From: Paraburkholderia solisilvae
GTDB taxonomy: Bacteria; Pseudomonadota; Gammaproteobacteria; Burkholderiales; Burkholderiaceae
NCBI RefSeq assembly: GCF_902859875.1
Contig: NZ_CADIKF010000023.1
Location: 1 to 64,000, forward strand
DNA: 64,000 nucleotides
Direction of reading: 5' to 3'
How positions within the stretch are numbered: the stretch's first letter is position 1; the number at the start of each line of letters is the position of its first letter. The translations under genes were made by a program, and so were the position numbers. Shown piece after piece: positions 31,609 through 40,723 of this stretch. The notes under the pieces are model-generated. The model saw nothing but the letters and a program-made list of their open reading frames with translations, did not search any database and had not been told where the DNA came from.

Positions 31609-31626
31609 TGGTGCCCAGGGCCGGAC
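31609..31626. other. Right attachment site (attR core) within tRNA-Leu 3' end
   Basis: CTGGTGCCCAGGGCCGGA covers the CCA end and T-arm side of the tRNA. The left copy at 10825-10841 lacks one C. Confidence 0.7.
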
Positions 31627-31693
31627 TCGAACCGGCACGCCTTGCGGCGGGGGATTTTGAGTCCCCTGCGTCTACCTGTTTCACCACCTGGGC
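31609..31693 (-). tRNA. tRNA-Leu(CAA)
   Basis: 85 nt including an encoded CCA. Acceptor stem GCCCAGG/CCTGGGC, anticodon stem GGGGA-CTCAAAA-TCCCC with anticodon CAA, a long variable arm (GCCGCAAGGC) and T-loop GTTCGAG. It is intact despite serving as the integration site. Confidence 0.97.
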
Positions 31694-31797
31694 ATGCATT
31701 GCGGCGCGGACGAAGGCAAAACCGCGCGCAGCGAAGACGCCGATTATCGCTGAAAACGTTGCGCCGGGCAAGTTGCGCGCCGCCCGGCCACGCCAGG

Positions 31798-33243
31798 TCA
31801 AACCGTTCGGGAAAACTGCTGGAGGGGTGCCGCCGCGCTGAGATATCGATCGAACACCATCGCCACATTGCGCACGAGCATCCGCCCGGCCACATTCACT
31901 TCAAGTTTGCGGTTACCCATCGACACCAGACCGTCGGCTTCGAATCCACGCAGGCGGTCCAGTTCCGGCGCAAAGGTTTCGGTAAAGCGAATGCCGTATG
32001 TGGCTTCGAATTCGTCGAAACGCAGTTCGAGATTGCACATCAGCTGGATGATGATGTCGCCGCGCAACCGGTCGTCGGCCGTGAGGCGCAGGCCGCGCCG
32101 GATTGCGAGCTGGCCCGCGTCGATGTCCGCCGCGTAGCGCTGCAGATCGGTCGCGTTCTGTGCGTACACGTCGCCGACCTTGCCGATCGACGATGCGCCA
32201 AAACCGATCAGATCGCATTGCGCGCGTGTGCTGTAGCCCTGGAAATTGCGGTGCAGTGTGCGCTGCGCCTGGGCGCGCGCGAGTTCGTCGGTGGGCAGCG
32301 CGAAGTGGTCCATGCCGATGTACACATATCCCGCGTCCGTCAGCCGCTGCACGACGCGCTGCAGGATCGCGACGCGTTCGTCGGGCGACGGCAGTGTCGC
32401 CGGGTCCATTTGCCGTTGCATCTTGAAGCGCTGCGGCATATGCGCGTAACCGAATACCGAAAGCCGGTCCGGCGCGAGCTCGACAATCATGTCGAGCGTG
32501 CGTTCGAAGCTGGCGACGCTCTGATGCGGCAAGCCATAAATCAGATCCACGCTGATCGAATGAAATCGGTTCGCGCGCGCGGCGTCCATCACGGAGCGGG
32601 TCATGTCGAGCGGCTGGATGCGGTTGATCGCACGCTGCACAACCGGGTCGAAATCCTGCACGCCGAGGCTCAGCCGGTTGAAGCCGAGCGAGCGCAAGTG
32701 CTCGATGGTGCGCGGCGATGCTTCGCGCGGGTCGACTTCGATCGAGATTTCGGCTTGCGTATCCAACGGCGAATCGGCTTGCGCCGGCGGCGGCAGCCTG
32801 AAGTGCTCGCGCGTGGCCGCCATCAGCTCGGCCATTTCGTCGTGCGACAGGAAGGTCGGTGTGCCGCCGCCCCAATGCAGCTGCGAGACCGCGCGCGACG
32901 TGTCGAAGCACGCCGCCTGCAGCGCGAGTTCGCGCTTCAGGCGCTCGAGATACGGTCTGGCGCGCGCACGGTTCCTTGTCACGACCTTGTTGCAACCGCA
33001 GTAAAAGCAGACGGTGTCGCAAAACGGAATGTGGAAGTAGAGCGAGAGGTCCGTCTGCGCGGCGCCGGCGTCGGCAGCGGCGTGCCGGTAGTCGGCCGCA
33101 TCGAAGTCTTCGCGAAATTGCAGCGCAGTGGGGTAGGACGTGTACCGCGGGCCGTTCGTGCTGTATCGGGCGAGCAGATCGGGGCGAAAGAGGGAGTCGG
33201 CGGTCGGCATCGGCGAATTCCAGGCGCCTTTCGAGCGTGTCAT
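31798..33243 (-). CDS. hemN: Oxygen-independent coproporphyrinogen III dehydrogenase
   Basis: 481 residues (470 from the second Met at 33210). Radical SAM cluster Cys75, Cys79, Cys82 ([11 protein letters not shown]), SAM-binding WGGGTPTF, GLDxQD-type [10 protein letters not shown] and the HemN-specific C-terminal domain. It decarboxylates coproporphyrinogen III to protoporphyrinogen IX in haem synthesis without oxygen, in the cytoplasm. The YFHIPFC motif and Tyr residue typical of HemN rather than HemW are present. It lies just upstream of tRNA-Leu on the same strand. Confidence 0.92.
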   Translation of the reverse strand: MTRSKGAWNSPMPTADSLFRPDLLARYSTNGPRYTSYPTALQFREDFDAADYRHAAADAGAAQTDLSLYFHIPFCDTVCFYCGCNKVVTRNRARARPYLERLKRELALQAACFDTSRAVSQLHWGGGTPTFLSHDEMAELMAATREHFRLPPPAQADSPLDTQAEISIEVDPREASPRTIEHLRSLGFNRLSLGVQDFDPVVQRAINRIQPLDMTRSVMDAARANRFHSISVDLIYGLPHQSVASFERTLDMIVELAPDRLSVFGYAHMPQRFKMQRQMDPATLPSPDERVAILQRVVQRLTDAGYVYIGMDHFALPTDELARAQAQRTLHRNFQGYSTRAQCDLIGFGASSIGKVGDVYAQNATDLQRYAADIDAGQLAIRRGLRLTADDRLRGDIIIQLMCNLELRFDEFEATYGIRFTETFAPELDRLRGFEADGLVSMGNRKLEVNVAGRMLVRNVAMVFDRYLSAAAPLQQFSRTV

Positions 33244-33392
33244 GGTCAGTACCGAGTGTACGGGGCCGGCAGCGCAGCGCGTTGCGTGAAAAGGTCACAT
33301 GCGGCGCAATGGCACAATGCGGGGTCCGGTATGCGTGCGGGCGGTGGGCCGTGCAAGTGCCGGCGCAGACTCAACGTTTCAGGAAGAATGCA

Positions 33393-33707
33393 GTGACGCT
33401 CGACGTTTCGCTTCATGCGGCCGACGCAACCGATGCGGCCGGTCACGCGTGCCGCCCTGGCTGCGGCGCGTGCTGCATCGCGCCGTCGATTTCGAGCCCG
33501 ATACCGGGCATGCCGCACGGCAAGCCGCCCGGCGTACGCTGCGTGCAACTCGGCGAGGATCTGCGTTGCGCGATCTTCGGCAAGCCGGAGCGGCCGGCGT
33601 GCTGTTCCGGGCTGCAACCGCAGGCGGACATGTGCGGCGTGTCGCGTGCCGACGCGCTCATCTGGCTGACGCGGCTCGAGAACGACACGCGGCCGCATGC
33701 GGCATGA
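33393..33707 (+). CDS. YkgJ-type cysteine cluster protein
   Basis: 104 residues from GTG at 33393, with AGGAAG 6 nt upstream. [23 protein letters not shown] and PACCSGLQP supply the cysteines of the YkgJ family, which probably binds zinc or an Fe-S cluster. Function is unknown. It is divergent from hemN and in tandem with the lipoprotein gene. Confidence 0.75.
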   Translation: MTLDVSLHAADATDAAGHACRPGCGACCIAPSISSPIPGMPHGKPPGVRCVQLGEDLRCAIFGKPERPACCSGLQPQADMCGVSRADALIWLTRLENDTRPHAA

Positions 33708-33814
33708 TGAGCGCCGATCGGGCCGAGTTTCGCGCACAGGCCCGTACCGCTTGACGGGTGCAAACGCCCAGGCGACCTCGAATCCGGCTTCAACATCCGA
33801 ACAGGAGAATACGC

Positions 33815-34399
33815 ATGACCCAACCCGCAGCGTCGATCAGGCGCCGCTTTCTGCTTGCGTCGGCTGCGCTCGGCGCTGTCGCATTGTCGCTGTCCGCGTG
33901 CGCGGCATCGATCTTTCCGTTCATTCCCGATCACTACACGTTCTCGCAGCAGCAGGTGCAGGACGCGGTGCAGCGCAAGTTTCCGTATCAACGCACGGTT
34001 TCGCAGGTATTCGATGTCGTGCTGACGAACCCGGTGGTCGGCTTGCTGCCGGATACGAACCGCGTGTCGGTGCGGCTCGATGCGCGTTTCGCGAGTCCGT
34101 TTCTGGCGCAACCGGTGACAGCGGTATTTACATTGTCGAGCCAGCTCGAATACGACGCGGCGAGCCGTTCGGTCGTATTGAGGTCGCCGAATGTCGACAA
34201 CGTCGCCGTGAGCGGCGACGCGCAGGCCTACGCGCAGCAGATCAGCGCGGGCGCCGGGGTGCTGGCGACCCAGCTGCTTGCCAACTATCCGGTCTACACC
34301 TTCAAGCCCGAACAGCTGCAATTTGCCGGCGTATCGTACGAACCCGGTACAATCACGGTCCTTACAAACGGCATACGCGTGCAGATCGTCGAAAAGTGA
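33815..34399 (+). CDS. DUF1439 lipoprotein
   Basis: 194 residues with a lipoprotein signal peptide: RRRFLLASAALGAVALSLSA followed by the lipobox Cys at position ~29 (LSAC). The mature part is a DUF1439-type beta-rich domain (TFSQQQVQDAVQRKFPYQR, RVSVRLDARFASPFL), the fold of E. coli YceB. It should be anchored in the outer or inner membrane facing the periplasm. AGGAG lies 7 nt before the ATG. Confidence 0.8.
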   Translation: MTQPAASIRRRFLLASAALGAVALSLSACAASIFPFIPDHYTFSQQQVQDAVQRKFPYQRTVSQVFDVVLTNPVVGLLPDTNRVSVRLDARFASPFLAQPVTAVFTLSSQLEYDAASRSVVLRSPNVDNVAVSGDAQAYAQQISAGAGVLATQLLANYPVYTFKPEQLQFAGVSYEPGTITVLTNGIRVQIVEK

Positions 34400-34490
34400 C
34401 GGGAGGCGCGGCGGCCGGATGGGCCGCACGCGTGCCGATGCGCCGCTGGCCCGATGCGCAAACGAACGTCAACAGTAATAAGGGTCGCGG

Positions 34491-35327
34491 ATGGACTGGA
34501 TACTCACCTGCAAGGCGCTGATTCTCGGCATCGTCGAGGGTTTGACGGAGTTTTTGCCGGTCTCGAGCACGGGGCACCTGATCATCGTCGGGCAACTTCT
34601 CAAATTCAACGCGCCGCAGGCGAAGACGTTCGACGTCGTGATCCAGCTGGGCGCGATTCTCGCCGTGTGCTGGGAATTCCGGCGGCGCATCGTCAACGTG
34701 GTGGTCGGCTTGCCGGTGCGTGCCGATGCGCGGCGCTTCGCGCTGAACGTGATCATCGCGACGATTCCCGCGATCGTGCTCGGCCTGCTGTTCGAAAAGG
34801 CCATCAAGGCGGCGCTGTTCGCGCCGGTGCCGGTAGCTGTTGCGCTGGCGGTCGGTGGCGTAATCATTCTTTGGGTTGAAGCGCGTCAGCGCAATGGCAA
34901 CGGTGTGCACGCGCGCATTCATTCAATCGACGATCTTGCCCCGCTCGACGCGCTGAAGGTCGGTCTCGCGCAGTGCTTCGCGCTGATTCCGGGCATGTCG
35001 CGCTCCGGTTCGACGATTATCGGCGGGATGCTGTTCGGGCTCGACCGGCGCGTCGCGACCGAGTTCTCGTTCTTTCTCGCCATTCCGATCATGTTCGGCG
35101 CGACCTTCTACGAAATGTACAAGGACTGGCACGTGTTGTCGGCGGATACGCTCGGCATGTTCTCAGTCGGCTTTATCGCGGCGTTTATCAGCGCGTTCGG
35201 CTGTGTGCGCTGGTTGCTGCGCTATGTCGCGTCGCACGATTTCACCGCGTTCGCGTGGTATCGGATCGGTTTCGGCCTGCTCGTTCTGGTGATCGGGTAC
35301 AGCGGCGGGTTGAGCTGGGCGGAGTAG
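34491..35327 (+). CDS. uppP: Undecaprenyl-diphosphatase
   Basis: 278 residues, the usual size of BacA/UppP, an integral membrane phosphatase that recycles undecaprenyl pyrophosphate for peptidoglycan synthesis and gives bacitracin resistance. The two catalytic regions are [16 protein letters not shown] near residue 17 and [14 protein letters not shown] near 165. Eight or so membrane helices are visible. Confidence 0.93.
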   Translation: MDWILTCKALILGIVEGLTEFLPVSSTGHLIIVGQLLKFNAPQAKTFDVVIQLGAILAVCWEFRRRIVNVVVGLPVRADARRFALNVIIATIPAIVLGLLFEKAIKAALFAPVPVAVALAVGGVIILWVEARQRNGNGVHARIHSIDDLAPLDALKVGLAQCFALIPGMSRSGSTIIGGMLFGLDRRVATEFSFFLAIPIMFGATFYEMYKDWHVLSADTLGMFSVGFIAAFISAFGCVRWLLRYVASHDFTAFAWYRIGFGLLVLVIGYSGGLSWAE

Positions 35328-35416
35328 GCACGCGGCGCGGCCGCTACGAGATTCGGCCGTGTATGACGGGTCGCTTGCGGCTCGCGCCGATTGTCACGAT
35401 TGAGGAAGCACACATG

Positions 35417-35452
35417 GACGAGGCCCACATGCACGTGCATGTGGGCCTCGTC
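35417..35452. repeat. 36-bp perfect palindrome between uppP and trmB
   Basis: Two 18-bp halves, beginning GACGAGGCCCACATGCAC, mirror each other perfectly with no spacer. It lies between convergent genes and ends 6 bp before the trmB stop. There is no T-run on either side, so if it acts as a bidirectional terminator it is atypical. Confidence 0.85.
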
Positions 35453-35457
35453 CGTTA

Positions 35458-36315
35458 TCAGCCGGCCGGGACGCGGCGTTTGAAGATCAGATCCCAGACA
35501 CCATGGCCAAGGCGCAGGCCGCGCCGCTCGAACTTGGTGACCGGGCGGTAGTCCGGACGCGGCGCATAGTTCTCGGCGGTGTTTTCGAGCGCCGGCTCCG
35601 CGCCGAGCACCTCGAGCATCTGCTCGGCGTAGTTCTGCCAGTCGGTCGCGCAATGCAGATACGCGCCGGGCTTCAAACGCGACGCGAGCAGCGCGACGAA
35701 CTTCGGCTGGATCAGCCGGCGCTTGTGATGACGCGCCTTGTGCCACGGATCGGGGAAGAAGATATGCACGCCGTCGAGACTTTCCGGCGCGATCATCTGT
35801 TCGAGTACCTCGACCGCATCGTGTTGAATGATGCGGATATTCGACAGATTCTGATCGCCGATCAGCTTGAGCAGCGCGCCGACACCCGGCTCGTGCACTT
35901 CGACGCCGAGGAAATTGTCGTCCGGACGGTGCGCCGCGATTTCGGCGGTGGTGGCGCCCATGCCGAAGCCGATCTCCAGCACGCGCGGCGCGCGACGGCC
36001 GAATACCGTGTCCCAGTCTGGCCGGTGTTGTGCGAAAGGCAGCACGAAGCGCGGCCCGAGTTCATCGATGGCGCGGCGCTGGCCGGTGGAGACGCGCCCC
36101 GCGCGCGTGACGAAGCTGCGGATGCGGCGCAGATGCAGCGCTTGCGGCGACGGCGACGCGGCGAGATCGGCGTCGTTTGTGTCTTCCCGGGCGCTCGTGA
36201 GTTCGTCCGCGTAGTCTGCGTCGTGCGCCGTCGCGCCGGTGCGACTGTTACTGTCGTTTGCGGACTGCGCGGTAGCGTCGTGCGGCAAGCCGGCTTCGTT
36301 CGGATCGTGAATCAT
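35458..36315 (-). CDS. trmB: tRNA (guanine-N7)-methyltransferase
   Basis: 285 residues. [20 protein letters not shown] is the SAM site, [13 protein letters not shown] and [19 protein letters not shown] the TrmB-specific motif, and the C-terminal [14 protein letters not shown] completes the family. It methylates G46 of tRNA. The first ~65 residues are Ser/Thr/Asp-rich and not conserved. Start at ATG 36315; an upstream in-frame ATG adds 13 residues. Confidence 0.92.
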   Translation of the reverse strand: MIHDPNEAGLPHDATAQSANDSNSRTGATAHDADYADELTSAREDTNDADLAASPSPQALHLRRIRSFVTRAGRVSTGQRRAIDELGPRFVLPFAQHRPDWDTVFGRRAPRVLEIGFGMGATTAEIAAHRPDDNFLGVEVHEPGVGALLKLIGDQNLSNIRIIQHDAVEVLEQMIAPESLDGVHIFFPDPWHKARHHKRRLIQPKFVALLASRLKPGAYLHCATDWQNYAEQMLEVLGAEPALENTAENYAPRPDYRPVTKFERRGLRLGHGVWDLIFKRRVPAG

Positions 36316-36613
36316 CGTCGGTGAATGCGGGTGTGACTTTAAACGGCAGCGCAACAGGAAACGGTCAGTGCGTCGCGATCAAGTGGATGGATTCGCAGCG
36401 ACGGATGCAAACACATTGGGCGACGGGTGCGGCGAGTGGATGCTGCAATCCAAGACCGACACCTGGGCGAATGGCTTGGGTGGCTCTTGACGCGTGACCG
36501 TCAGCCGCGAATGTGACTGATTTGCGCGTCTGGCCGCGCCGCGCAGTGGACACGCATGCTTGCCAACCATGTCAGCGGACGCCTGGCGCCACGCCATAAA
36601 GCGAAACGCGCAG

Positions 36614-36688
36614 TGGAGCGGGCGATGGGAATCGAACCCACGTCTCTAGCTTGGGAAGCTAGGGTAATAGCCATTATACGACGCCCGC
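36614..36688 (-). tRNA. tRNA-Gly(CCC)
   Basis: 75 nt with encoded CCA. Acceptor stem GCGGGCG/CGCCCGC, anticodon stem CTAGC-TTCCCAA-GCTAG with anticodon CCC, T-arm GTGGGTTCGATTCCCAT. Confidence 0.96.
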
Positions 36689-36782
36689 GGAGCGCGCCAT
36701 TTTACGCGGATTCGCATCAATTAGGCAAACGGCGCGGCGCCAGCCGTATCGCCGGCCGCCACGCCTCGCATTCACGCAAGAC

Positions 36783-37346
36783 TCAGATTCCGAACAACGT
36801 GAGCGACACCGCAGCCCGCGTCACCACCATCAGCAATACCTGCACGATCACGAACAACAGGATTGGCGACAGGTCGATGCCGCCGAGGCGCGGAATGATC
36901 TTACGCAGCGGATCGAGAAACGGCGCGGTCAGCTGATAAAGAATCGGCATCGCCGGCGAACGCGGATTCAGCCACGACAGCAGCGCCATCAGAATGGTCA
37001 GCCAGATCAGCAGATTGAGCGCCCATTTGATCACGGTGAGCAGCGCGACGATCAGCAGCGACGGCATCAACGCGATCGGATCCACACCGACGATCACCAC
37101 CATTAGCACCACATAGACAAGCGCCGTGATCACCGTCGCGACGATACTTGCCCAGTCGACCCGACGTGCGTTCGGCAGGATCTTGCGCAGCGGCAGCACG
37201 AGCCAGTTCGTGACTTGCAGCACCGCGCTCGACACCGGGTTATACGGCGGCATCCGGACGAATTGCAGCCATGCGCGCAGCAGCAGCGCGGCGCCGAACA
37301 GCGTGAAGATCGTGTTGAGCAGAAAACGGGCGATATCGCCGAACAT
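36783..37346 (-). CDS. yggT: YggT family membrane protein
   Basis: 187 residues with two copies of the YggT domain (NPVSSAVLQVTNWLVLPLRK and MPILYQLTAPFLDPLRKIIP), each with membrane helices. YggT proteins are involved in cell-envelope processes or osmotic response; the exact role is not settled. ATG at 37346 has AAGGAAGG upstream. Confidence 0.85.
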   Translation of the reverse strand: MFGDIARFLLNTIFTLFGAALLLRAWLQFVRMPPYNPVSSAVLQVTNWLVLPLRKILPNARRVDWASIVATVITALVYVVLMVVIVGVDPIALMPSLLIVALLTVIKWALNLLIWLTILMALLSWLNPRSPAMPILYQLTAPFLDPLRKIIPRLGGIDLSPILLFVIVQVLLMVVTRAAVSLTLFGI

Positions 37347-37569
37347 CTTGTTGTCCTTCCTTCTGAATGCGTCCGGCACAGTGCGGACCTGGCGCCGGAC
37401 TCGAACATGCGGGTCCGGCGTGCGATTGCGTCACACGAGGCCGCCGTTCACGTCCCCGATCTGCGTGAGCGACAACCTGAATACGGCAAAACAAAACAAC
37501 GGCGCCGGCCGACAGCGAGCGGCGCACGGCCAGTTGCGCCGTGCGCGTGTTTGATCTTTTTCCGCGCGA

Positions 37570-37890
37570 TCAGACTGAAACTTTGATCTCGCCGATCATC
37601 ACTTGCGGATTGCCGCCGTCGTAATAATTCGGCACATCGCCCAGCAGCTGGTCGGCTACCGGATTGAACACCTGGAAAAACGCGTCAGCCGTGTCGAACA
37701 GGAAGTGTCCGACCGCGAAATACGGCGGCGGCGTTCCCGGCGGTCCGCCGCTGATCCCCGCGTCCACCGACCAGCCCTTGAGCGCCGTGCCGAACAGCTT
37801 CGCGGCCAGCGGCATGTGCGTGCCGCAGTAATAGTCCATATCGAAGTGGCCGGTCGGCCGATACGGATAGAACAGGTAGACGTTGATCAT
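37570..37890 (-). CDS. EthD family protein
   Basis: 106 residues. NVYLFYPYRPTGHFDMDYYC, GTHMPLAAKLFG and PQVMIGEIKVSV fit the EthD ferredoxin-like barrel family, small dimeric proteins often near ether- or aromatic-degrading enzymes. No such partner is adjacent, so the role is open. Confidence 0.75.
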   Translation of the reverse strand: MINVYLFYPYRPTGHFDMDYYCGTHMPLAAKLFGTALKGWSVDAGISGGPPGTPPPYFAVGHFLFDTADAFFQVFNPVADQLLGDVPNYYDGGNPQVMIGEIKVSV

Positions 37891-38527
37891 TGTGCGTTCT
37901 CGTCGGTTAGTCCCGGAGTGGAGCGCCGCGGACGTCGCGCTGCGCGCCGGTCGTCACATTACCATGGCTTACTTGGCGCCGGCACTTGCGGGTACGCGGT
38001 CCGGCGGATCGCCGAACTCGTTTTCGCGTGCTGGTCGGTCTGCGCCTTCGTTGCACGGCAACCGGCTGTCGGCCGGGGTGCCGGTTGCAAGGCCGGGCGC
38101 AACTACATCGTAGTTGCTTTTCTGCCACGAGCCACTTTTACCGCGCGCTCGCCGCGCGGGTCCGTCGCCTGCGCGGGTTGCACCGCTTTCCTCGTCGCTG
38201 GCGCGGGCGGCCTTATCCACCGGGCATCGCGGAACGTGCCTGCCAGTTTCACGCCGAACAGGTAAAGTGGATTTGACGGCCGTTGAGTGCAGATCGGCGC
38301 GGGATAACGCAGAGGAATGGCAGCAGAGGAAATCGGAGAGGCGGCGGACCGTGCCCGACGCACTGTGTTCGCTGTCGTACCGATGGTCGCTATCGGTGCC
38401 GGTTAAAAAGGTGATGGTGCAGGCGGCGCGACAGGCGCGGGCGCGAAAACTGCTGATTCGTCGCGCAAACAGTGAATGGCAATTCCCGGTCGATTTTTCA
38501 GGTTGCAGTCAGATTCCGGAGGTCGCG
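37891..38527. other. Long intergenic region
   Basis: Several overlapping ORFs exist but none shows a domain, a signal peptide or a good ribosome site. I see no supported gene in these 637 bases. Confidence 0.5.
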
Positions 38528-38689
38528 ATGAGCATCTTTTCTTACCGAAAGCACTTGCGGTTCTTGACCCACTCTCAACGGCGCCGCTGGTGGGATCAGA
38601 AAAAACGGCTAACGCCGCGCGTGAAGATCAGCGGCGCGTATGTACCGCCGAGCGTCACCCGAGAGTTCACGTACGTGAAAGTCGGATGA
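38528..38689 (+). CDS. Small basic hypothetical protein
   Basis: 53 residues, strongly basic and aromatic (HSQRRRWWDQKKRL), starting MSIFSYRKHLRFL. CCGGAGG lies 5 nt before the ATG, and a terminator follows 34 bp after the stop, so it looks like a complete small transcription unit. No family is recognised. Confidence 0.5.
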   Translation: MSIFSYRKHLRFLTHSQRRRWWDQKKRLTPRVKISGAYVPPSVTREFTYVKVG

Positions 38690-38723
38690 CGATCTGAATT
38701 GACGACAGTACCCGCGATACCTG

Positions 38724-38752
38724 TGCCCGGCTCGACGCCGGGCATTTTCTTT
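38724..38752 (+). terminator. Intrinsic terminator
   Basis: TGCCCGGC / GCCGGGCA with a 5-nt loop, then TTTTCTTT. It follows the small basic protein gene. Confidence 0.85.
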
Positions 38753-39059
38753 GGTGGCGCCGCAGTCGGCCGCATGCCTGCAGCGAATTTGTAATCAAAG
38801 ATTACCGGCGCGGCCTGTCCCTTTGTTTGCCGACCGGTAAAGACTGTCGTTCGCGCTGCGGAACGCGTGCAAGCCCTTGATTTCCGACGGCCTGCGCCAA
38901 CTTCTGAACTATGAATGGCGCGCTACATGAAACACCGCGCCAGTCTCGATTGCAATTTGCAACAAATGCATACGACGACCCTTGGTCTTTTTCGTTAGAT
39001 TGGTATCGAGGATGTCGTTATGCGGTACACCGGCTTGATGTACCGCCAGGAGAGAACAA
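38753..39059. other. Intergenic region upstream of the secreted Tyr-rich protein
   Basis: No gene seen. It contains a 15-bp inverted repeat GTAATC-AAA-GATTAC (38791-38805) and, next to the ribosome site, an 8-bp hairpin GCGGTACA/TGTACCGC (39022-39046). Confidence 0.5.
39022..39046 (+). promoter_or_regulatory. 5' UTR hairpin upstream of ribosome site
   Basis: GCGGTACA / TGTACCGC stem with a 9-nt loop ends 2 nt before AGGAGAG, the Shine-Dalgarno site of the gene at 39060. Confidence 0.5.
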
Positions 39060-39347
39060 ATGAAGAAGATCGTCCCGTTTGTCGTTGCCGCCGCGTTGGG
39101 GGTTGGCCTGATGTCCGCCGCGCAAGCACATGTGTCCGTGGGTATCGGTATTGGCGTGCCGGGTCCTGTCTACGCCGCACCGGCGTACTATCCGCCGCCG
39201 CCTGTTGTCTATGCACCGCCGCCTGTCGTGTACGCGCCGCCGGTCGTGGTTGGCGGCTACTACGGGTATCGCGGTTACTATCGCCCGTACGGATACCGCG
39301 GGTATTACGGACACGGTTACTACGGGCACGGCTACTACCGTCATTGA
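39060..39347 (+). CDS. Secreted Pro/Gly/Tyr-rich protein
   Basis: 95 residues. A clear signal peptide (KKIVPFVVAAALGVGLMSAA, then QA-H) precedes a low-complexity mature region with repeats of PPPVVYAPP and a Tyr/Gly/His-rich tail (YYGYRGYY, GHGYYGHGYY). Similar short exported proteins are common in Burkholderia; function unknown. AGGAGAG precedes the ATG. Confidence 0.75.
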   Translation: MKKIVPFVVAAALGVGLMSAAQAHVSVGIGIGVPGPVYAAPAYYPPPPVVYAPPPVVYAPPVVVGGYYGYRGYYRPYGYRGYYGHGYYGHGYYRH

Positions 39348-39493
39348 CCGGAGGCGTTATTTTGAGGCGCGAGCGGACGCTGGTCCGCGCCGCGTAGTTG
39401 CGTGTAGTTGCGCGTGTAATTGCGCGCGGTTACGTGTAATGCCGCGGCGGTCGCGTGCTTCGCGCAGCCGGCCGGCGTAGCAGTGCAATAGAG

Positions 39494-39527
39494 CGGCGCA
39501 ACACAGGTTAATCACCTGGTTGCGCCG
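39494..39527. terminator. Stem-loop after the secreted protein
   Basis: CGGCGCAAC / GTTGCGCCG with a second inner stem CAGGT/ACCTG. The T-run is weak (TTATTCATT), so termination strength is uncertain. Confidence 0.5.
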
Positions 39528-39617
39528 TTATTCATTCGGCGCCGGCTTTTTGCTTTCCATGGCGACACGGAAGCTGGGAAAATGCGATTTTTCCTCACGC
39601 TTCGGAGTCTTCTGTCG

Positions 39618-40583
39618 ATGTCATCGCTGCCCGCTCCCACCTTTGACGACGTCCTCGATGCTGCCGCGCGCATCGAGGGCATCGCGCACCGCACGCCTGT
39701 GCTCACGTCCACGACCGCCAACGAGCGCTCCGGCGCATCGCTCTTTTTCAAGTGCGAAAACTTCCAGCGCATGGGCGCGTTCAAGTTTCGCGGCGCGTTC
39801 AACGCAATCTCCCATTTCGACAGCGCGCAACGCGAGGCGGGCGTGCTGACCTACTCGTCGGGCAATCACGCGCAGGCAATCGCGCTGTCGGCGCGTCTTG
39901 CCGGCATTCACGCGACGATCGTGATGCCGCACGATGCGCCCGCCGCCAAGGTGGCCGCGACCCGGGGCTACGGCGGCGAAGTGATCACCTATGACCGCTA
40001 CAAGGAAAACCGCGAGGAGATCGGCCAGCGGCTCGCGCAGGAGCGCGGCATGACGCTGATTCCGCCTTACGATCATCCGCATGTGATTGCGGGGCAGGGC
40101 ACGGCGGTGAAGGAACTGATCGACGAGACCGGCCCGCTCGATCTGCTGTTTGTCTGTCTTGGCGGCGGCGGATTGATCGGCGGCAGCGCGCTGTCGGCGG
40201 CCGCGCTGAGCCCGGCGTGCCGCGTGATCGGCGTCGAGCCGGAGGCGGGCAACGACGCGCAACAGTCGCTTGCGCGCGGCGAGATCGTCACGATCGACGT
40301 GCCGCACACAATCGCGGATGGCGCGGCGTCGACGCATCTCGGCCACTACACGTTCCCGATCATCCAGCGCCACGTCGAGCAGATCGTCACGGTCAGCGAC
40401 GCGCAGCTGATCGACACGATGCGCTTCTTCGCGCAGCGGATGAAGATCGTCGTCGAGCCGACCGGGTGTCTGGCGGCGGCCGCCGTGCTGAACGGCATCG
40501 TGCCGGTGCAGGGCAAACGCGTCGGCGTGGTCGTGAGCGGCGGCAACGTGGATCTCGCGCGCCTCGCGGAATTTCTGGGCTGA
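39618..40583 (+). CDS. PLP-dependent threonine/serine or threo-3-hydroxyaspartate ammonia-lyase
   Basis: 321 residues of the fold-type II serine/threonine dehydratase family. The Schiff-base Lys is in MGAFKFRGA, the substrate loop SSGNHAQA, the cofactor phosphate loop LGGGGLIGGS and the C-terminal GCLAAAAVLNG / VVSGGNVDL. Length and lack of a regulatory domain match threo-3-hydroxyaspartate ammonia-lyase or catabolic threonine dehydratase rather than biosynthetic IlvA. ATG at 39618 is preceded by GGAG; an ATG 12 codons upstream is less likely. Confidence 0.85.
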   Translation: MSSLPAPTFDDVLDAAARIEGIAHRTPVLTSTTANERSGASLFFKCENFQRMGAFKFRGAFNAISHFDSAQREAGVLTYSSGNHAQAIALSARLAGIHATIVMPHDAPAAKVAATRGYGGEVITYDRYKENREEIGQRLAQERGMTLIPPYDHPHVIAGQGTAVKELIDETGPLDLLFVCLGGGGLIGGSALSAAALSPACRVIGVEPEAGNDAQQSLARGEIVTIDVPHTIADGAASTHLGHYTFPIIQRHVEQIVTVSDAQLIDTMRFFAQRMKIVVEPTGCLAAAAVLNGIVPVQGKRVGVVVSGGNVDLARLAEFLG

Positions 40584-40723
40584 CGCGCGCCGCCGCGCGC
40601 TCGCGTGCGGGCGAGGCGGCGGATGCTTGCGCGGTGCGTCACGCTAAACGATGCGAGGTCCGCACGCGGCGCGCGTCCGCTGCCGCAGCGCGAGCGCGTT
40701 ACGCTTCGCGCGCCGCTGTTGCG

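Larger units (their letters stand above)
10825..31626. mobile_element. Integrated element (P4-like phage satellite or reduced prophage) at tRNA-Leu(CAA)
   Basis: About 20.8 kb bounded by a 17/18 match to the tRNA-Leu 3' end at 10825-10841 and by the tRNA itself at 31609-31626. A P4-type integrase sits just inside the right end, and ATACCACC arm-type repeats occur inside both ends. Contents include AlpA, PC4, a C4-like RNA leader, primase-helicase, iteron-like repeats, a tail-fibre-like protein, two small-terminase-like proteins, a head decoration protein, PrtN, YggL and cargo (trypsin-like protease, cyclase-like protein). Large terminase, portal, major capsid, tail tube, tape measure and lysis genes were not found, so it cannot be an autonomous phage. 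Confidence 0.85.

Noticed and set aside
37969-38220. Minus-strand ORF upstream of the EthD gene
   Set aside because: Low-complexity composition, no ribosome site and no recognisable motif.
38114-38527. In-frame upstream extension of the small basic protein
   Set aside because: Composition unlike protein; the strong ribosome site at 38516-38522 supports the shorter product.
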